Source of the DNA: Patescibacteria group bacterium
GTDB taxonomy: Bacteria > Patescibacteriota > Gracilibacteria > Peribacterales > Peribacteraceae
Direction: 5' to 3'
Assembly (NCBI GenBank): GCA_023263945.1
Contig: JALQTW010000001.1
Location: 644,469 to 708,468 of the forward strand
Length of the DNA: 64,000 nucleotides
In this document: piece by piece, positions 1 through 6,560 of the stretch
Numbering within the stretch: position 1 is the first letter of the stretch
Layout of the letters: every line of letters begins with the position of its first letter
Program-made: the position numbers and the translations under genes
The notes under the pieces: model-generated
Database searches by the model: none
What the model was told of the DNA's origin: nothing
The model's input: the letters and a program-made list of their open reading frames with translations, nothing else

Positions 1-893
1 GGGAGTGTGTAGGGGATTGCTTTGAATCCTCGTGGCAAGACAGGAACTCCTTTTTCATTACGAGGCACCTGCCGGACAGCATCCAAGTTGCTCAAGTCGG
101 AGAGAAGACCTGAGTAGTCTGAAAAGACACGGAATACCACGCGTTCAAATTTAGGATCATCAAAGTCCTTTCGCTCAAAGCGCTGTAACGTCACTTCTGT
201 CGAAAGATCTGTCTCAATAAGGCTCACCAGTTTATAGGGACCCGCTCCAACTGGCTGAAAACCAAAGTCCAGTGCTTGATCGAACTGTCCAACAGGAATG
301 CCCTCAAAGGATGCTTTGGGAATAAGTGCCAGCGTGAGGTTGCTCACGAAGAACGTGTAAGGGATCTTCAGGCGGAAGCGGACCGTACGCTCATCCAGTT
401 TTTCAATATCCACGCCACGGAAGTTTTGTTTCAGGAGAGGATTTTGAAAAGCGGGATCTTGAATGGTCTGATACGTGAAGACCACATCATCGGCCGTGAC
501 AGGATGAGGATGTTCCGGAGTGGAGTCATGCCAGAAGAGGTTCTTCTTGAGGGTGAGGGTGTAGATGCGGTTATCGTCTGTAACAGACAGTGTTGCGAGA
601 TCTTCCACGATTTTCTTCGTGAAGGGGTCATATTTCATGAGACCTGCAAAGACGAGGGATTCAATATCCCGATTCACATCGTTCGTGACGGTAAACCACG
701 GAATCAATGAGCGTACTTCTCCAACCGATCCCTCAATATAGGTTCCTCCCACAGTTGGTACCTCAACCGTGACATCTTTATAAAAACGATGGAGAAGCAG
801 GAAGAGGCTTAGGAAAAATGCTCCCGTACAGGCCGCAAGCGCAATGCGCTCGGCGCGGGTCATAGAGGAGAGGAGGCGGAGGAACGAACGCAT
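1..893 (-). CDS. ABC transporter substrate-binding protein, family 5 (peptide/nickel type), 3' end outside window
   Basis: About 297 codons from the ATG at 891-893 can be read on the minus strand before the window ends, so the C-terminal half is missing. A short basic start (MRSFLRLLSSMTR) is followed by a hydrophobic signal-anchor at about residues 17-36. The body matches the SBP_bac_5 fold: 'LVFAGLMKYDP', 'VTADDVVFTYQTIQDP' and 'PVGAGPYKL' are typical of the DppA/OppA group. The family captures oligopeptides or related solutes outside the membrane for an ABC importer. There is no lipobox cysteine after the hydrophobic segment, so membrane anchoring through that segment is more likely than lipidation. 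It lies downstream of secG on the same strand. Family assignment is firm; the substrate cannot be told. Confidence 0.85.
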   Translation of the reverse strand, partial: MRSFLRLLSSMTRAERIALAACTGAFFLSLFLLLHRFYKDVTVEVPTVGGTYIEGSVGEVRSLIPWFTVTNDVNRDIESLVFAGLMKYDPFTKKIVEDLATLSVTDDNRIYTLTLKKNLFWHDSTPEHPHPVTADDVVFTYQTIQDPAFQNPLLKQNFRGVDIEKLDERTVRFRLKIPYTFFVSNLTLALIPKASFEGIPVGQFDQALDFGFQPVGAGPYKLVSLIETDLSTEVTLQRFERKDFDDPKFERVVFRVFSDYSGLLSDLSNLDAVRQVPRNEKGVPVLPRGFKAIPYTL

Positions 894-929
894 CAGAAAA
901 GAGCGTAGGGAAATCTTTGCGGAAGACTG

Positions 930-1148
930 TTATTGACCAAGAACAAGGTTCAGAACAGCCAGTCCGAAGAAAATAACACACAACCAGATGGTGAGTGTGA
1001 ACAGCACTTTCTCCGCACCGCGGCGCTGAATGGGAACAGCACCGGCACCACCGAATGTGGCAGAAAGGCCGGATGCACGGTGCTGCAGCAGAATGCAGAT
1101 GGACAGGAGGAGTCCAACAAGGACGTCTGCAAGGATGATCAAATTCAT
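930..1148 (-). CDS. secG: Preprotein translocase subunit SecG
   Basis: A 72-residue protein with two membrane segments (about 2-22 and 50-70) joined by the SecG-type loop 'LLQHRASGLSATFGG'. SecG is the small accessory subunit of the SecYEG channel. An upstream in-frame ATG at 1229 would run the reading frame into the tRNA-Val gene, so I take the ATG at 1146-1148, which starts directly at the first membrane segment (MNLIILADVLVG). A TACTAT hexamer ends 9 nt before this ATG and no Shine-Dalgarno is visible, which suggests a leaderless or nearly leaderless transcript. Confidence 0.88.
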   Translation of the reverse strand: MNLIILADVLVGLLLSICILLQHRASGLSATFGGAGAVPIQRRGAEKVLFTLTIWLCVIFFGLAVLNLVLGQ

Positions 1149-1216
1149 AGCTGCAATATAGTAGCGAAAGGAGAAGCTCGTAGCTAGTGGGTCGTGGCTA
1201 GGAAGATCAGGAGAGA

Positions 1217-1293
1217 TGGTGGGCGCCAAGGGATTCGAACCCCTGACCCTCTCGGTGTAAACGAGATGCTCTAACCAGCTGAGCTAGGCGCCC
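1217..1293 (-). tRNA. tRNA-Val (anticodon UAC)
   Basis: Minus-strand cloverleaf: acceptor GGGCGCC pairs with GGCGCCC, D-arm 'TAGCTCAGCTGGTTAGAGC', anticodon loop TTTACAC giving UAC, T-arm GGTTCGAATCC, and an encoded 3' CCA (1217-1219). It sits just upstream of secG on the same strand. Confidence 0.96.
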
Positions 1294-1352
1294 TTTTGAC
1301 AATCTTCTTTCCTAAGAATAGCATGACTCCCTTTTTCTTTCCTATTCTCCTT

Positions 1353-1730
1353 ATGAAGGGATCCGAATCAAAAGCAATGAGTAAGCTACAGCATCTTCCG
1401 AACTCTGATCTACAGAATGCAGCACACGCAGCACAGGAAAACAGCGGAACAAGTGGCGGGCGCACACGCGTGAGGCGGCTTCTTGCAGAAGCGCGCAGAC
1501 GGTGTTTGCCAATCACATTGATGAATCCTCAAGAACAGGCTGTTATGCAGGAAGCACAAGAACGGCAACGGGAATGGCAGAATGAACTGAGGCAACGTAG
1601 CGAGGAAAGGCATCTGCAAATGAAAATGGAAAGGCTGGCTGCAGAGGCGCAAGAACGAGCGCAGAATCGCCCTGTGCAGACTTCAGTGAGAGGGCGGATT
1701 CCTCGTCGTTTTAGGGAGTATCTTTTCTAA
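1353..1730 (+). CDS. Small basic, helix-rich hypothetical protein
   Basis: About 125 residues from the ATG at 1353; earlier in-frame ATGs exist but give a poor, Phe-rich N-terminus that overlaps the spacer after tRNA-Val. The C-terminal half (about residues 60-115) is very rich in Glu, Gln, Arg and Met ('QEAQERQREWQNELRQRSEE') and should form a long charged helix or coiled coil, ending in a basic tail (GRIPRRFREYLF). No family recognised. It precedes rplU, from which it is separated by a plausible rplU promoter. It could be a real small cytosolic protein; the coding call rests only on the length and the sensible composition of the open frame. Confidence 0.5.
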   Translation: MKGSESKAMSKLQHLPNSDLQNAAHAAQENSGTSGGRTRVRRLLAEARRRCLPITLMNPQEQAVMQEAQERQREWQNELRQRSEERHLQMKMERLAAEAQERAQNRPVQTSVRGRIPRRFREYLF

Positions 1731-1736
1731 ATGCCA

Positions 1737-1765
1737 TTGCAGAAAGCTCCATCCATCGTTATGCT
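1737..1765 (+). promoter_or_regulatory. Candidate sigma-70 promoter of rplU
   Basis: TTGCAG (1737-1742), 17-bp spacer, TATGCT (1760-1765). The expected start of transcription is about 1771-1773, only about 6 nt before the rplU ATG. Confidence 0.5.
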
Positions 1766-1777
1766 GCCTCGGCTTTT

Positions 1778-2086
1778 ATGTTTGCCATTGTGGACATCCT
1801 CGGCTTTCAGGAAAAAGTAGAACAAGGCCAAAAGCTTAAGGTTCCTCTTATGAAAGGCAGAGAAGGGGATTCTGTTACCCTCGATAAGGTATTACTTCTT
1901 GGTGGAGAGACCGTGAAAGTCGGTACGCCCCACATTGCAGGAGCCAGCGTGACACTCAAAATCCTCAGCTTTGGGAAGACAGACAAAGTTCGTGGCGCAA
2001 AGTTCAAGCGCAGAAAGCGTTACACGAAACTCATGGGTCATAGGCAGGATTATACGGAGGTGGAGGTGACGGGAATTAAGGGCTAA
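1778..2086 (+). CDS. rplU: 50S ribosomal protein L21 (bL21)
   Basis: 102 residues, the usual length of bL21, beginning MFAIVDILGFQEKVEQGQ and containing the family blocks 'LLLGGETVKVGTPHIAGA' and 'GAKFKRRKRYTKLMGHRQ' with the basic RNA-binding stretch. L21 binds 23S rRNA in the large subunit. In most bacteria rplU is followed by rpmA (L27); here the next gene is the convergent tgt, with an inverted heptamer-repeat element between them. The start codon is fixed by the conserved N-terminus. Confidence 0.95.
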   Translation: MFAIVDILGFQEKVEQGQKLKVPLMKGREGDSVTLDKVLLLGGETVKVGTPHIAGASVTLKILSFGKTDKVRGAKFKRRKRYTKLMGHRQDYTEVEVTGIKG

Positions 2087-2168
2087 GAATTGAGAATTGG
2101 GAATTAAAAATAAAGAATATTTTTTTCGATTCTCAATTCAAAATTCTTCATTCTCAATTCTTCTCAAT
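2087..2168. repeat. Inverted heptamer-type repeat (GAATTGA class) between convergent genes
   Basis: The left arm begins GAATTGA GAATTGG GAATT directly after the rplU stop codon. The right arm is the reverse-complement type (ATTCTCAATTC, twice) and runs over the tgt stop codon. The two arms can fold into a long AT-rich hairpin, suited to a bidirectional terminator. Similar units occur at 16584, 35616 and elsewhere in this window. Confidence 0.75.
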
Positions 2169-3212
2169 CTTCTCCCTCATCGTCTCCAGCTTCTTCAAAA
2201 TCAAGCTCATGTTTTGCATGCAGGCGATCGTTTCGCCATAGCGTTCATTGAGTCTCATCAAATTATGAAGATAACTTTTTGTATGACGTTTGCTGAGTGG
2301 TGAGTTCGAGTTGGGATCCAAAAAAGAATGATCATGTTTGTACTCTGCGCGGAGAATGCGAATTTTTATTCCATCGCTCATCCAAATATTTCCATGGCGT
2401 GCTTCGCGCATAGGGGAGACACAATCAAACATATCGATGCCCAGAGAAATTGCTTTTTCGATTTGATGGAGCTCACCCACACCCATCAAATATCGTGGCT
2501 TATCTTTGGGAAGAAGGGGACAGATGGCCTCTATGACGCGATACATGTCTTCTTCGGTTTCACCAACGGCAAGTCCTCCCAGTGCGTAGCCATCGAATCC
2601 AATAGCGATCAATTCTTCTGCGCATTTCTTGCGAAGGTCCAGCTCCAATCCTCCCTGCACAATGCCGAACAAAAGTTGTTCTCCACCTAGTCGTTCATGC
2701 TCTTCTTTACAAACCTTTGCCCACCGGAGCGTTCTCTCCACTGCTTTCATTTGATCCTCACGCGGCGCGGTTGATGGCGGACATTCGTCAAAACACATGA
2801 TGATGTCCGATCCAAATTTATGCTGAATCTGCATTGCTTCCGTGGGACCAATGAAATGTTCGGAACCATCGCGATGACTTTGGAACTTCACGCCAGAATC
2901 ATCAATCGATCGAATCTTCTGAAGTGAAAACACCTGGAAGCCACCGGAGTCTGTGAGAATGGGTTTCTTCCACCCAATGAAACGATGTAATCCACCTCCT
3001 TCTGCAATGGTATCTTCTCCGGGATCTAAATGAAGATGGTACGTGTTACAGAGAAGAATCTGGGATTCCAGTGCTTCTAGATCTCCCAACATGATGCCTT
3101 TCATGGCTCCCGCGGTTGCAACAGGCATGAAGAAAGGAGATTCGATGATTCCATGACCTGTCGTGATACGGCCACGGCGGCCTAGGGAGGATTCCTTTAA
3201 AAGCTCAAACAT
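2154..3212 (-). CDS. tgt: tRNA-guanine transglycosylase lacking the zinc ligands
   Basis: 352 residues, about 20 fewer than typical bacterial Tgt. The family exchanges guanine 34 of GUN-anticodon tRNAs for a queuine precursor. Catalytic features are intact: 'LTDSGGFQVFSL' with Asp88, and 'GIDMFDCVSPMREARHG' with the nucleophile Asp263. The structural zinc site is not. In E. coli Tgt the ligands form CxCxxC plus a His 26 residues after the last Cys; here those positions are Ser302, Ser304, Ser307 and Gln333. The DNA was re-read on the minus strand and the replacement is real in this sequence. All else, including the downstream 'SYLHNLMRLNE' block, aligns. Start chosen at MFELLKES. No queuosine biosynthesis gene is visible nearby. 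Confidence 0.93.
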   Translation of the reverse strand: MFELLKESSLGRRGRITTGHGIIESPFFMPVATAGAMKGIMLGDLEALESQILLCNTYHLHLDPGEDTIAEGGGLHRFIGWKKPILTDSGGFQVFSLQKIRSIDDSGVKFQSHRDGSEHFIGPTEAMQIQHKFGSDIIMCFDECPPSTAPREDQMKAVERTLRWAKVCKEEHERLGGEQLLFGIVQGGLELDLRKKCAEELIAIGFDGYALGGLAVGETEEDMYRVIEAICPLLPKDKPRYLMGVGELHQIEKAISLGIDMFDCVSPMREARHGNIWMSDGIKIRILRAEYKHDHSFLDPNSNSPLSKRHTKSYLHNLMRLNERYGETIACMQNMSLILKKLETMREKIEKN

Positions 3213-3321
3213 GCGGCCATGCTATGGACTTGATGGCTTAAAATCCAGTGTTGTGATCGCTTGCGCTTGCCAAACGTTGCGTTCAGACTGGGTCTAACCT
3301 TACCCCTTCCCCCACCTTTCT

Positions 3322-3858
3322 ATGATGAAGGATATGAGATTCGGGCCTGTGAGCTGTGTCTCACCATGGCTTGCACGTATTGGCTTTGGCGTTGCACTTG
3401 CCGGATTTGGTGTGTACCACTATCGCTTCTTTAGTGGAGAGTCCGGTTTTTACACCATGGCAACCGGCCCTCTTTCTACTGTTCCTGTTCTTGCCATGAT
3501 TGCCGGTGGCCTTGCGTACGTTGTTCCTGCACTGGAAATTGTAGGAGGACTGCTCTTTGCCGTGAAGCAACTGTGCACTATTTCTAAGTTCTGCATCCTT
3601 GCTTCCCTTGGGGGTATTTTAGGATGGGCAGGACTTACGATGATGGTCGGAACAGCAGAAGGCATTGTGGGAGCAGGACAGGCCATTAACGGAACTCTCC
3701 TCTTCCTCTTGGGTTACCTTGCTGTGAAGAAGATGAAGTGTTGTTGTTCCTGGTGTAGCCCTGGAGGATGTGGATGTGGTTCTGCATCGTGCAACTCGGG
3801 ATCGGGTTGTAACTGCGGACATGATCACAAAGGCATGGGAGAAAAACCCATGATGTAA
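3322..3858 (+). CDS. Four-helix membrane protein with a Cys/His-rich C-terminal tail (DoxX-like?)
   Basis: 178 residues. Roughly four hydrophobic segments (about 18-34, 50-74, 86-106, 117-134) give a DoxX-like layout, but I cannot confirm the family. After the last helix comes a cytosolic-looking tail, 'KKMKCCCSWCSPGGCGCG' onward, with about 11 Cys in 32 residues followed by GHDHKG and a short acidic/basic end. Such a tail suggests metal binding. The gene stands alone, with its own strong intrinsic terminator downstream. The start could be either of the tandem Met codons at 3322/3325. Function unknown. Confidence 0.75.
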   Translation: MMKDMRFGPVSCVSPWLARIGFGVALAGFGVYHYRFFSGESGFYTMATGPLSTVPVLAMIAGGLAYVVPALEIVGGLLFAVKQLCTISKFCILASLGGILGWAGLTMMVGTAEGIVGAGQAINGTLLFLLGYLAVKKMKCCCSWCSPGGCGCGSASCNSGSGCNCGHDHKGMGEKPMM

Positions 3859-3866
3859 GAAAATAA

Positions 3867-3900
3867 AAAAAAAGAGCTCTTCGAAGGAGGGCTCTTTTTA
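3867..3900 (+). terminator. Intrinsic terminator after the Cys-tail membrane protein gene
   Basis: AAAAAGAGC pairs with GCTCTTTTT around a short loop. The A-run on one side and T-run on the other make it suitable for both strands; it lies between convergent genes (this one and clpP). Confidence 0.8.
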
Positions 3901-3978
3901 GATAGAAGAAAATTGTTACATTGTTCGCAAGCGATGCGCACGTTAGCAATTTAACAATTCTAACTTCTTTTCTTTCGA

Positions 3979-4656
3979 TTAACTCACAATCTTATCAATC
4001 AATCCATATTCCAGTGCCTCCTTCGCACTCATGAATTTGTCACGTTCCGTGTCAATTTTTACCTTTTCCAGAGTCTTTCCAGAGTGCTTGGCAATCATTT
4101 CATTCAACATGTCCTTCATGCGGATGATGTGCTCTGCATGAATAGCGATATCCGTTGCCTGACCTTCTGTCCCGCCAAGTGGCTGGTGGATCATAATTTC
4201 AGAGTGGGGGAGTGCAAAACGCTTGCCTTTTGCTCCGCCCATCAAAATAATGGCACCGCCCGATGCCGCCATACCAAGACATACGGTCGACACGTCTGGG
4301 CCGACGTGCTGCATGGTGTCATACATGGCGAGCGTGGAGCTCACTTGTCCACCGGGGGAGTTCACATAGAGAGTGATATCCTTCTTGGAATCTTCTTTAT
4401 CTAAAAACAGGAGCTGGGCGATGATCGAGTTTGCAATATCGTCATTGATGCCTGTTCCCAGGAACACGATGCGCTCCTCCAAAAGACGAGAGTAAATATC
4501 GTACGCACGTTCACCGAACTGTGTCTTTTCGATCACCGTGGGGATGAGCATGTTCTGCGGCGTGGTGTGACCGCGAGAAATCGATGTTGCAATGGACTGA
4601 AGTTGGGGATGCATAAAGAGAGAAGGATGACAGAAGAAATCTAATGTTTCTTTCAT
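3979..4656 (-). CDS. clpP: ATP-dependent Clp protease proteolytic subunit
   Basis: 225 residues including an N-terminal extension of about 35. The serine-protease core is complete: Ser in '[11 protein letters not shown]', His in '[10 protein letters not shown]' and Asp in '[10 protein letters not shown]'. The usual 'AASMGA' reads 'AASGGA', a mild change beside the nucleophile. ClpP forms a tetradecameric barrel fed by a Clp ATPase; none is in this window. Start is uncertain: ATG at 4656 has TATACT only 4 nt upstream, while Met15 (4614) or Met36 ([13 protein letters not shown], the usual mature start) are alternatives. It is divergent from miaA with about 70 bp between the starts. Confidence 0.93.
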   Translation of the reverse strand: MKETLDFFCHPSLFMHPQLQSIATSISRGHTTPQNMLIPTVIEKTQFGERAYDIYSRLLEERIVFLGTGINDDIANSIIAQLLFLDKEDSKKDITLYVNSPGGQVSSTLAMYDTMQHVGPDVSTVCLGMAASGGAIILMGGAKGKRFALPHSEIMIHQPLGGTEGQATDIAIHAEHIIRMKDMLNEMIAKHSGKTLEKVKIDTERDKFMSAKEALEYGLIDKIVS

Positions 4657-4725
4657 CTCTAGTATAGCTCTTTTTTGATTTCTTCGGCAGTATTCAGCAG
4701 ATCAATTCTATGTTCCAATACATGT

Positions 4726-5688
4726 ATGGAAAACGTCAAGACAGCTTTACATTCTTATTTGGAACACGTGAAGAAGCCACTGATTGTGGTCCTTGGCCCA
4801 ACCGCAAGTGGGAAGACATCATTCTCGGTTGAGCTTGCGAAAGAACTGCAGCAGGAAGGGGGAAAGCCGGAAATCATTAATGGGGATTCCCGTCAGCTGT
4901 ATCGATATTTCGATATCGGAACCGCGAAGATCACACAAGAAGAGATGAAGGGAATCCCGCATCATCTCTTTTCCGTCCTCGATCCAGCGGAGCCTGTGAG
5001 CATTGCGTGGTATCAGAAAGAAGCGATGAAGCTGATCGATGAGATTCTTGCACGAGGCGGTCTTCCGGTGCTGGTGGGTGGATCGATGCTGTACATTGCC
5101 TCGATCATCGATGGCCTTGTCCCTGTTGATCGATCTGATCCGGATCTTCGAAAGAAACTGGAAGAGGAATACGATCGTGATGAAGGACACACACAATGGA
5201 ATCGATTACAGGAAATGGATCCTGAATCTGCAGAGAACATCCCGCATGAGAATAAAGTGTACGTGGTTCGTGCTCTGGAAATCATCGAACTCACGGGAAA
5301 GAAGAAATCGCAGCAAAGGGATCGCACAACGCCGCCGTATGACATTTTCATCATCGGTATTGATCAAGACCGAGAAGTTCTCAAAAAGAGAATCATTGAG
5401 CGAACGAAGAAGATGTTTGAACAAGGATGGATGGACGAAGTGAAAAGTCTCATGGAGCGAGGATACGATGAAACAACACCTGCCATGCAAAGTCATGGAT
5501 ACCGAGAAATTATGGAGGCGATCCAATCGGGGTCGATCGATCATGATGCCCTCATCGATGTCATTAGCAAGAATTCGATTGCGTACGCAAAAAGGCAAAG
5601 GACATGGTGGAAGGGGGACGAGAGGATTCGGTGGGTTGTTTTTTCCCGTAGCGGCGAGCCCGGGCTCGCCGCTAGAAGCGACTCATGA
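4726..5688 (+). CDS. miaA: tRNA dimethylallyltransferase
   Basis: 320 residues from MENVKTAL. MiaA adds a dimethylallyl group to A37 of tRNAs reading UNN codons. Visible: P-loop 'VVLGPTASGKTSFSVELA', 'IINGDSRQLYRYFDIGTAK', 'PHHLFSVLDP', 'LVGGSMLYIASIIDGL' and 'IAYAKRQRTWWKGDERIRW', which is close to the usual C-terminus. About 12 further residues (to SDS) are encoded by the palindromic element at 5637-5710, and the TGA stop (5686-5688) lies inside that palindrome, so the element has supplied the gene's end. An upstream in-frame ATG at 4675 is possible but gives an atypical N-terminus. Confidence 0.93.
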   Translation: MENVKTALHSYLEHVKKPLIVVLGPTASGKTSFSVELAKELQQEGGKPEIINGDSRQLYRYFDIGTAKITQEEMKGIPHHLFSVLDPAEPVSIAWYQKEAMKLIDEILARGGLPVLVGGSMLYIASIIDGLVPVDRSDPDLRKKLEEEYDRDEGHTQWNRLQEMDPESAENIPHENKVYVVRALEIIELTGKKKSQQRDRTTPPYDIFIIGIDQDREVLKKRIIERTKKMFEQGWMDEVKSLMERGYDETTPAMQSHGYREIMEAIQSGSIDHDALIDVISKNSIAYAKRQRTWWKGDERIRWVVFSRSGEPGLAARSDS

Positions 5689-5710
5689 GTCGCTTCTACG
5701 GGAAAAAACA
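5637..5710. repeat. Cloverleaf-like nested palindrome (REP-like element)
   Basis: A perfect 15-bp outer stem (5637-5651 with 5696-5710) encloses two perfect palindromes, one 22 bp and GC-rich (5651-5672) and one 26 bp centred on CATG (5673-5698). The three arms share their junction bases, so the folded form is a compact three-way junction. It overlaps the last 12 codons and stop of miaA, and can also end transcription on both strands because the outer stem carries T and A runs. Confidence 0.85.
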
Positions 5711-6097
5711 TCAAAAAACAAACACATCCGCATGTTCCTCAATTCTCTGTTTCATTTGCCAGAGATCTTCAATCATGGTTACAAGCTGGGGAGAACTATC
5801 AGGTGTTTGCTTTGATTCAAAGAATTCTTTGATATGACGGAGGAGATCCGCAATATTCACAATCGCAAGGTCTGTCTTCGCTTTCCATTCTGCATCCAGT
5901 GAATCGTAGACTTTTTTATTCAGAATTGATTCAGGATTCGTTGTATCAATTTTTCCACTATTGATGAGATTCGTAATCTTCTTCACGAATTCCGTGTGTT
6001 CGGCATCCATGTCACCGGCAATCGCCTGACCGGCCTTCTTCTGGGCATCTTCCGGAAGATCTTTAAAATTCTTGATGGCGGCGGCAAAGGTATCCAT
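5711..6097 (-). CDS. Helical hypothetical protein coupled to a response regulator
   Basis: 128 residues, soluble, rich in Lys, Glu and Asp and predicted mostly helical; no family recognised. Its ATG overlaps the TAA of the preceding receiver gene by one base (TAATG), the classic arrangement for translational coupling, so the two proteins are probably made together and may act together. It has no cysteine-based, membrane or catalytic motif that I can see. A histidine-kinase or HPt role is not supported: no conserved His-containing phosphotransfer motif is apparent. The gene ends at the palindromic element downstream of miaA. Confidence 0.7.
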   Translation of the reverse strand: MDTFAAAIKNFKDLPEDAQKKAGQAIAGDMDAEHTEFVKKITNLINSGKIDTTNPESILNKKVYDSLDAEWKAKTDLAIVNIADLLRHIKEFFESKQTPDSSPQLVTMIEDLWQMKQRIEEHADVFVF

Positions 6098-6468
6098 TAG
6101 GCGGGGAGAAGGGTGTGAATGAAGTCTACTACATCTTTCATGGGTGTCATGGATTTTACAAAGTATCCTTTTGCGCCAAGGGATTTAGCACGTTCGGCAT
6201 CGTTATCGGTACCAAGATTTGTAAGAACAATCACTGGTGTTGTGTTTTTCTGTTGCTGCAGTTCCGTGAGTACTTCAAAGCCGTCTTTCTTGGGAAGAAC
6301 AAGATCCAAGAGAACCACATCGAATTTCTTCTCCTTCAGGGCGGAGAGAGCTTGCTCACCATCGCCTGCAATCGTGATTTGAAAATTCGCCTTCTCAAAT
6401 TTCATCCGGAGGGCTTTGGAGGCTGTTGCTTCGTCTTCCACAATGAGAAGAACGGTGGGGGTGGCCAT
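6097..6468 (-). CDS. Single-domain response regulator (CheY-like receiver)
   Basis: 123 residues consisting only of a receiver domain. The acidic pair is in 'LLIVEDE', the phosphorylated Asp in 'VVLLDLVLPKKDG' (about Asp56), the Thr in 'VIVLTNLG' and the Lys in 'GYFVKSMTP'. With no output domain it must signal by protein contact, possibly with the coupled 128-aa protein. A perfect TATAAT (6476-6481 on the minus strand) ends 7 nt before the ATG, which predicts a leaderless mRNA. No sensor kinase lies nearby. Confidence 0.9.
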   Translation of the reverse strand: MATPTVLLIVEDEATASKALRMKFEKANFQITIAGDGEQALSALKEKKFDVVLLDLVLPKKDGFEVLTELQQQKNTTPVIVLTNLGTDNDAERAKSLGAKGYFVKSMTPMKDVVDFIHTLLPA

Positions 6469-6560
6469 AGAACCTATTATACCATCATTTGAGGGTTTTT
6501 TCTATTCGCTGCACCAACGAAGCGGCGCAGCTGGTCTTGAACAAGGTACAATGCCCACTC

